From: Sphaerosporella brunnea
Lineage: Eukaryota; Ascomycota; Pezizomycetes; Pezizales; Pyronemataceae
Assembly: GCA_008704415.1 (NCBI GenBank)
Contig: VXIS01000474.1
Location: 1 to 26,950 of the forward strand
Direction: 5' to 3'
DNA: 26,950 nt
Below are positions 20,801 to 26,950 of this stretch, piece after piece. The notes below the pieces were generated by a model. That model made no database searches and had not been told where the DNA came from. It saw only the letters and a program-made list of their open reading frames with translations. Every line of letters begins with the position of its first letter. Position 1 is the stretch's first letter. Made by a program: the position numbers and the translations under genes.

Positions 20801-22787
20801 ATGATGTTCCTCAAGCCCTTTCTGGCGATGGCGCTGTGCCTCGCCGCCACTACGGCGGCGAAGCGACACATGCGCGAGATCCAGTTGCAAAAGGAGATGG
20901 AGATCTTGCACAAAGAGCACATCGCTGAGATCAGCACGCTCGCCGAAGATCCAGCGCCCAAAGTCTACTGGGAGACGGTTTCGGTATGTTTTTCCCCCCG
21001 TTGTCACGCCGGCAGAGCGCATCGGATGAGTGCTGATGTTGGCAGCTTCCGATTGACCACACCGGAAAATTTCCGGAACTTGGAAATTTCAGCAACCGCT
21101 TTTGGGTGATGGACCAGTTCTACGAGCCGGGAGGCCCGGTTTTCAGTGTGTGCTCTGGTCAGCGGCGGATGTTTGGATGCTGATGAGGCGAAGGTCTGGA
21201 TACCGGCGAATCTAACGGAGCACACAACTACCTTGGTTACCTTACGAGGAACACGGCGTTTTTTTACCAATACCTGAAGAAGTTTAAAGGCATCGGAATT
21301 GTGTGGGAGCATCGGTGGGGCCCTGGAGACTCCCGGTAGGATTGCAGGGGACGGCTGACGGGATGGCAGGTACTATGGCGAGAGTCTTCCGTTCCCGGTG
21401 AACCTAAATACGACCTCGGACCAACTGCAGCATTTGACGGCCGAGAACGCGCTAAAGGACTTCGTTGTCTTCGCGAATGAATGGCAGTGGAAGAATTACA
21501 CCGTGAATCCAAAGAAAACACCATGGATTGTGGTGGGCGGCAGTTATCCGGGGATGCGGGCAGCCATGCTGAGATGTTAGGCCCTTAGTTCTGCTTGCCT
21601 TTGCGCTTGGTATTGACCTGTCGTGGCAGACTTGTATCCTGAGACGGTCTTCGCTTCTTATGCGTCATCTGCACCAATTGAAGCCCGTACTGATATGTCT
21701 GTCTGTGCGTTATACCCGGTGCTTAACGCTGTTGCGCACGATACTAACTTCCATAGACTGGGAGCAAGCATACCGTGGCCTCATCAAATACGGTCTCAAA
21801 AACTGTACGGCGCATATCAACCATGCAGTCACCTATATCGATTCCCAACTGGCCCGTCCATACACGGCCGCGAAAATCAAGCAGCAGTTCCTTGGCCGCA
21901 CCGCCGAAAGGGGGAGCAACGCCGGCTTTGCGGATACTTTGCAATTCCCCTTGTACAACTGGCAATCCGCCGGTGTGGATGACACCTTGCGCGAGTTCTG
22001 CGACCATCTAGCCGCCGGCGAGGAACCGGCAGATCCACTTCTGCGCGGAAAATACTACTCTGATCGCTGGGCGTCGTGGCCCGCATTCGTGGAATTGGTA
22101 AACCAGAACAATGTGTTTGGCGTTTGCGAAGGCTCCAAACGGAATGATACTATCACTCCGAATTGCCTGCTGGATGAAAGGTTCGATGGAACACTCGGCA
22201 TCTCGTGGACGTGGCAGGTCTGTACACCTTGTCGGGTAACTTCGAAGCGGTTGCTGACGGTCATGACAGTATTGCACCGAATGGGGCTTTTACCAGCCCA
22301 CCAATATCGGCCGGCACGCCCTTGGCTCCAAGTATAACAGTCTCGCTCACCAGCAAGATATTTGCTATAGGCAGTTCCCGGATGGTTTATCCTCCGGTCT
22401 GCTTCCGAAGGTTCCTCGGACGCGGTACATCAACGGCATAACCGACGGCTGGTACATGCGTCCCAGCAACGTAATGTGGACAGGCGGAGAGTTTGATCCC
22501 GTATGCCACCCCTCCCCGCCCCAGAAACACTCGCTGACTAAGAAAGCCAGTGGCGTACCCTTTCCCCATTGTCGCAGGAGTCATTCAGCCCTCGCTTCCA
22601 GCTGACAGACGTGGCGCCGGAATGTGGAGTGTCGACGGCGGAGGATACGGTTTTTGGGTACCTGATGAAGGACTCGCAACATTGTTTTGATTTCAGAGTG
22701 TCGGAGCAGGCGAAGATTCCGCAGGCCATGTTTGCGGATGCGCTCACGGAGTGGTTGAAGTGTTTTGGAAAGCAGCAAGGGTCTTAG
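20801..22787 (+). CDS. Secreted serine peptidase of family S28 (Pro-X carboxypeptidase-like), 537 aa, eight exons
   Basis: Family S28 enzymes cleave after proline near peptide ends and act in secretory, vacuolar or extracellular compartments. Exons: 20801-20983, 21046-21145, 21194-21314, 21370-21575, 21630-21704, 21757-22217, 22270-22500, 22551-22787, giving 1614 coding bases with frame kept throughout. The start ATG-ATG opens a signal peptide (MMFLKPFLAMALCLAATTAA). Motifs in order are YEPGGPVF, VWEHRYYGESLPFP, nucleophile S193 in GGSYPG, SYASSAP, D458 in GGEFDPWR and H503 in SQHCFDFR, completing the triad. Length fits the family. Several Asn-x-Ser/Thr sites support secretion. The third intron has an unusual GTGGGG donor, but only this choice restores the EHRYYGES motif. 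Residue numbers depend on my splicing. Confidence 0.9.
20984..22550 (+). other. Seven introns of the S28 peptidase gene
   Basis: Introns: 20984-21045, 21146-21193, 21315-21369 (branch CTGAC), 21576-21629, 21705-21756 (branch ACTAAC), 22218-22269 (branch CTGAC) and 22501-22550 (branch CTGAC). Lengths are 48-62 nt. Each junction was chosen so that family motifs continue across it, for example FDP|WRT and DMSV-Y-WEQ. Confidence 0.8.
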
Positions 22788-24122
22788 AGGTTGCGCCGGT
22801 GTACGTACATATTGAGGCTGGGGCGTTGTGTAAGTATAAGCGTTTCATGCCAGTTGTGGTCACAGTCCGGCACTCGTAGTGTCTGAGCAGCTCTCGACGA
22901 ACGGATTTTGGTAGACTGCGGTAGGCCCTGCCGTAGCGGTGCGATTGACGAAGGGAGGGGGAAGCGGGTAGGGTGTGTTGGGGTTTGATTGCAATACTCT
23001 CTCTGTACGGACAACCTGATCCCACTTTGGTATCTCATCTCTCCGGAAAACGGGGGTAGCCCGTTCTCTTGGCGGAACGAGACTCTTATGTTTTGCGCGG
23101 CGCGTTGACGCGTGAAGAGGGAAGTCTGTTTTTTTGGGGGGGCGGGGGGCGTCGGAATGGAAAAAGACGGGTGGAGATGTCGGCGGACTCTTGGTTGTGG
23201 ATTGATGGATGGATGGATGGATAGTTGAACGTATACTTGTTGCGCGGTTCCGGTCCTTCGTTTGTGTATAACTATGGGCTTTGTTTGTTTTTGTTTTTTT
23301 TCGGTAGTTATGCAGCATAACCCCCCCCCGCTGAGTCAACTGCCTGTTACTTGATATGCTTGCTAGATGGTGGATGGTGGATGGTAGCTATCACAAGGAG
23401 AAGGTTTTAAGCGGCTCAACGGGGGAAGCATGGTTTTCACCGCGCACAGACAGTGGATCGTTGTCTTGTCTTTTTGAAGTGGAGTTACTCATATACAGCT
23501 AAGTCACTTCGTCTACGATGCGCCTGTGTGGCCATGCGCGCGGTGGGTGGCTTTTGATCCGCCGCCGGCTGAACCAGCCACCCCCGACTACGTCGAAAAC
23601 TGAACTGCTACGGCGAAAGCTCCCCCCCCCCCCCCCCTATTGATGGAGAAGATGTTCGCAAGGCGTTTTGGTGGTGGACAGTGAAGACCTGACTCTGACG
23701 CAGGTACTTTGTTGTCGGAGCCACCCCCCCCAAGAAGCGTAAGCGCAATGGGGAGAACGATGGTCGGAAAAAAAAAAAAAAACGGTAAAATCAGGCTGTG
23801 TAGCGCGCTCCCGTTAGTTGTGGGGTGGGCCGTAACGTACGGAATTGTACTCGCTCTCATTCGACGAGTTTGGCGGGGATGATAGCAGAGCTTGTGTTTT
23901 AGGCACGGGGTTGGGTTGTTGTTGTTAGTAGTTCGCGTATACGGGTTGAGGGGTAGAGGATGAAGATAATCTAATATGGGGGGGGGGGGGGGGGAAGACG
24001 GTGGATTAAGGACTCTGGAGGGGGGGTATAGGGAGAAATTAAATGAGAGCGGAGGGGAATTGCTGTGATCGATAACGGCGAGAATCTTGGTGGATATCCA
24101 GGTGCCTCAACTCACTATATCT

Positions 24123-24125
<3 letters not shown>
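22788..24125. other. Non-coding, low-complexity region downstream of the S28 gene
   Basis: No gene is supported. It has a GGAT tetranucleotide repeat (about 23205-23222), C16 (23622-23637), A14 near 23769 and G17 (23978-23994). A minus-strand frame across 22860-23339 is low complexity and without a domain. Confidence 0.45.

Positions 24126-24155
<30 letters not shown>
24126..24155. repeat. T30 homopolymer
   Basis: A run of 30 T followed by TTTTCTG-type repeats to about 24195. Confidence 0.95.
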
Positions 24156-25203
24156 CAATAACCTTCCCCTGTTTTCTGTTTTCTGTTTTTTTCTCGGCAC
24201 ACTGCACGACGGGTCTGTTGGTCTTCCGCCCGCGAGTTACCTGTTTGAGCTGTGGTCGAGAGCAGGTCTGTTCCACTACTGGACGGACGGGGGCTTCATC
24301 CATGGTTTTTTTTATATCGTTTTTGGCGCGAGCCGCTAACCGTATAGCTAGCTGCAAAGGGACAAAAGCCTTCGGCCAAATGACCTGGGCGAACACACAT
24401 GTGCTGCCCAAAATGCGAAGCGTCACTACCCCCCCCCTCGCGTTTCAGCCGCAAGTCGAATGAGGAGGTTGCCCGTTCACTCTATGCTGGCCATGAGGAA
24501 ATGGAGCTTGCGGAGTGGAGTCACTGGGGGGGGGGGGGGTCTCAAGCTATGCGCCTGGCGAAGTTTGCGTGAGACTATCTAGTCATACTTAGCGTCTTCT
24601 GCCCCCACAGAGCGGGTACTTGCTGAGGGAGGCGATCTCATAAGTAAAACGAGAAACTGCGGACATGATTATGCCTCTCAGGTACAAGGGGGGGGGGATA
24701 TGCCGGCGGCGGATGAGCAGGAAAAGGAAGCCTTCAATAGGTATGACGAACCGGCGGATGGCTTTGAGGTGCAGCACTGCGCTGCGCTGGGTCGAGGAGT
24801 TTGGAGGCCCGACAACAGCGACATCTATGGGCGCAAGTCCTTCGTGCCCATCGCTAGTCTCCGCCCATCAGATTGGAACCCCTGGTGTCTGCTTCTTCGG
24901 CAATGGAAGCTCAGGGCCTTTGGGTGTTATGCTCATCGTTGGAAGCCGCAAAGCGTTGTGTGCAGGGTCCGATAGAATCGATGATCTCCTTGGTGGAGAC
25001 TTTCATGTATAAGGCATAGCCCTGGCTGGATCAGAGTGCATTACACACTACTACTACTACTACTAGTACTACTAGTACATCTCCCAGGACATTATTCTCC
25101 TCCCGCTTTACACCTTCTCCACCGGTCTTTCTATCACCCCCGAGCCAAGATTCCCCGCTAGCATACAGTGCAACACGTAATAAAGAAAACAGAACACACC
25201 CAG

Positions 25204-25226
25204 CATACCCAAGACAGCTGGGTATG
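25204..25226. other. Short hairpin
   Basis: CATACCCA and TGGGTATG form a perfect 8-bp stem around a 7-nt loop. No neighbouring gene makes this an obvious terminator. It may be chance. Confidence 0.35.
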
Positions 25227-26204
25227 ACAGAGACGAATGGGGGCCGCGCGGCAGCGATCTGGCTGACGGTGCGGGAGCAGAGACAGGCGCTCGTGCTAGG
25301 GCTGGGGTAGCGTTCTATCGCTATAGAACCGGGCGATCTATCGGCCGACGGGAAGGCCCACATTGTGGGAGGACGGTGGGGTCGTCAATAAGTTTTCGCC
25401 AACGGATAAGTACTACACGACTTCACGTCGTTCTATTCGAGTATTTTTGTTCTATAGAATCTATAGAAGCGCGTTTCTTTCCTTTTTTTTTTGTTGGAGA
25501 ACGCGCACGGTGGCGTCTCTGGAAATCCGGCGAGTGACATAATGTGACGCATATGTAGCCTTCCTCATTTACGCGGGCAGTCGAATGGTACGGCTACTGG
25601 CTGGATGAATCTTTGACTGGCACTCATCACCTCCTGTGATCCGCGTGGCGTGCGCATCTCCCCCCATTTTTTTTATACACATTATAAGCGGTACCGGAAT
25701 CATCCAGGTCAAAAACGGAGGGAAGTCAGCAGCAGAAACTATCAACCACAAAACGACAGCTCGTAGCTACAACCGTTTGGTCACCAATGAGTTGTTTATT
25801 GGAACTTACACAGTAGTTGTTAGGGCCTTTCCTAATCCGAATAAACCACCAGTCAGGAATACCACTCTCGAGCCGCCGGCTTTGTCCAAACCCAAACTTC
25901 AGTAAGTCCCCAAGAATATCCAACACTTTGCGTAAATCGATATCTTTTTCTGTCTTGCTGGTCTGGCAGGACCCTCCCCCCGCCACCCCCCGCCATTTTC
26001 GGCTCCAACAGGCTCTTCCTGCTCGGGAGGTTGGCTCTTTGCAGCAGGATTCATGCCCTTTCCCCTTTCCTTCCTGCCCGGGCATGTCCAGCATACCATC
26101 CTCAGCTTGACCTCGTCGGGGGCGGGGTACATTTCGGCGAGGCTTCGCTGTGGTGTTCTGACGGCCGGCCTCTGCGCTTAGGACCCTCCGTCCCCTTCTT
26201 CTCT

Positions 26205-26255
26205 CTTCTTCTTCTTCTTCGGTATTCTTCTTCTTCTCTCTTCTTCTTCTTCTGC
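26205..26255. repeat. CTT-rich microsatellite
   Basis: Interrupted CTT/TCTT units. They generate poly-Glu/Arg or poly-Leu/Phe frames that are probably artefacts. Confidence 0.85.
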
Positions 26256-26950
26256 TTCTCTTGATTCTCAGTAGCCAGAACCACTCATGCGGGCGCGCTG
26301 CTGCCGTACATCCAAATCCCACGACGCGAAACGACAGCTAGTTCTCACTCACTTCTTGCGCCAGAGCTGTATGTGCGGGTCTTTCCTTATTCGTGGCAGA
26401 TTCCGCCAACGGCGTCGCACCCCGCGCGCGTCGCAGTTGGCGCTGGGGGCGTCAAAGCACACACTTACAGTGCGTACTGCACGTGCTGCGACCGTCTGGG
26501 TTGGCATCCCGGAGTTGAAGTATCGGGTTGAGACAGATGAGGGGGGGTTGCGGCGTTCCTTTTTGCGTCGAGAGTTGATCGCTGCCGCACGATGGAAAAT
26601 AATACGATCCATATCATTCATCGGTATTCTGTGCGTGAGTTTCGGATTTATAGTACACGATTGAACAATTGGTGTGGGGTACGCGCAGGAGGAACTGACT
26701 TTGTGCGTATGCGAGTTGTGCGACGAGTGACATACCTGATGTCGTTCTGGGGCGCATAATAGATACTTAGGTGGCCCAGTGTTTTCTCGATAGGCCAGCC
26801 CTGAAGAGCGTCATGGCTGCGTAAAAGAGCAAAAACAAGAAAAAAAAAAAAAATTGCAAGAACGAGTGCCCATAGCCCACTCAAAGTGGGCCAGGGGGCG
26901 TGAGGGGTGTGGGAATAAAAAAGTCCTATATAAAAAAAGAAATACCACGG

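Larger units (their letters stand above)
24156..26950. other. Region without a supportable gene
   Basis: It contains a G14 run (24526-24539), a (CTA)n tract (about 25050-25078), an 8-bp hairpin (25204-25226), clustered TTCTATAG motifs (25310-25470) and a CTT-rich microsatellite (about 26205-26255). Open frames exist, such as plus 24665-25012, minus 25726-26322 and plus 26287-26664, but they show no family motif and some rest on microsatellites. A plausible intron-like GTAAGT...CAG lies at 25902-25970 on the plus strand, too little to call a gene. Confidence 0.4.

Noticed and set aside
22860..23339. 159-codon minus-strand frame downstream of the peptidase gene
   Set aside because: Low-complexity Pro/Thr/Ser content built partly on a GGAT repeat and T/G runs, with no family resemblance.
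24665..25012. 115-codon plus-strand frame
   Set aside because: It contains a G-run-dependent frame and lacks any recognisable motif on either strand.
25636..26110. Possible two-exon plus-strand gene with a GTAAGT...CAG intron at 25902-25970
   Set aside because: No in-frame ATG at the start, Pro/Ser-rich second exon and no domain. The opposite strand has an equally long frame.
1..26950. CRISPR arrays, tRNA and rRNA genes
   Set aside because: No regularly spaced direct repeats, no tRNA-like T-arm/A-box pairs and no rRNA-like sequence were found on either strand by eye.

Overview
This window looks like nuclear DNA of a filamentous ascomycete (Pezizomycotina). Genes are split by introns of 48-74 nt with GT...AG ends and CTAAC/CTGAC-type branch sites. 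The proteins are fungal in type: a SesB-like hydrolase fused to NACHT, a small-subunit catalase and an S28 peptidase. Relics of a Tad-type LINE and of an LTR-element gag, a TA-flanked MITE, and many long homopolymers and microsatellites are also present. There are no bacterial operons, tRNAs, rRNAs or CRISPR arrays.

The dominant structure is a giant, almost spacer-free palindrome. Everything from position 1 to about 6375 reappears in reverse complement from 6377 to 12765, folding at 6376. The left limit is cut by the window edge, so the true arm is at least 6.4 kb. Walking through the arms by eye, every difference I found is a run-length difference: 14 runs, 16 bases in total, always shorter in the left arm. 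The one exception is a 2-base GA difference beside the axis. The coordinate offset between the arms (12750 near the axis, 12766 at the far end) is fully explained by this list. The pattern fits a fold-back assembly or read artefact, or an extremely recent inverted duplication with a poorly polished left arm.

Each arm carries, from the axis outward: a GGT/ACC microsatellite, a catalase promoter and gene, a 5'-truncated Tad-like LINE fragment between 9-bp direct repeats, a decayed LTR-retrotransposon gag, AT-rich homopolymers, and a disordered hypothetical protein gene that runs past the arm limit. Right-arm copies are open. Left-arm copies of the catalase and of the hypothetical gene are frameshifted by the run shortenings.

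The region from 12766 to 26950 is single copy. A nine-exon gene (14520-19053) encodes a 1344-aa NLR-type protein: a SesB-like alpha/beta hydrolase, a NACHT NTPase, then about ten 31-residue helical repeats. This architecture belongs to fungal heterokaryon-incompatibility and cell-death receptors. A 363-bp MITE follows at 19240-19602. An eight-exon gene (20801-22787) encodes a secreted S28 serine peptidase. The last 4.1 kb has microsatellites and homopolymers but no gene I can support.

The genes do not form an evident pathway. The best-supported points for follow-up are the palindrome (genuine or artefact) and the repeat-bearing SesB-NACHT protein.
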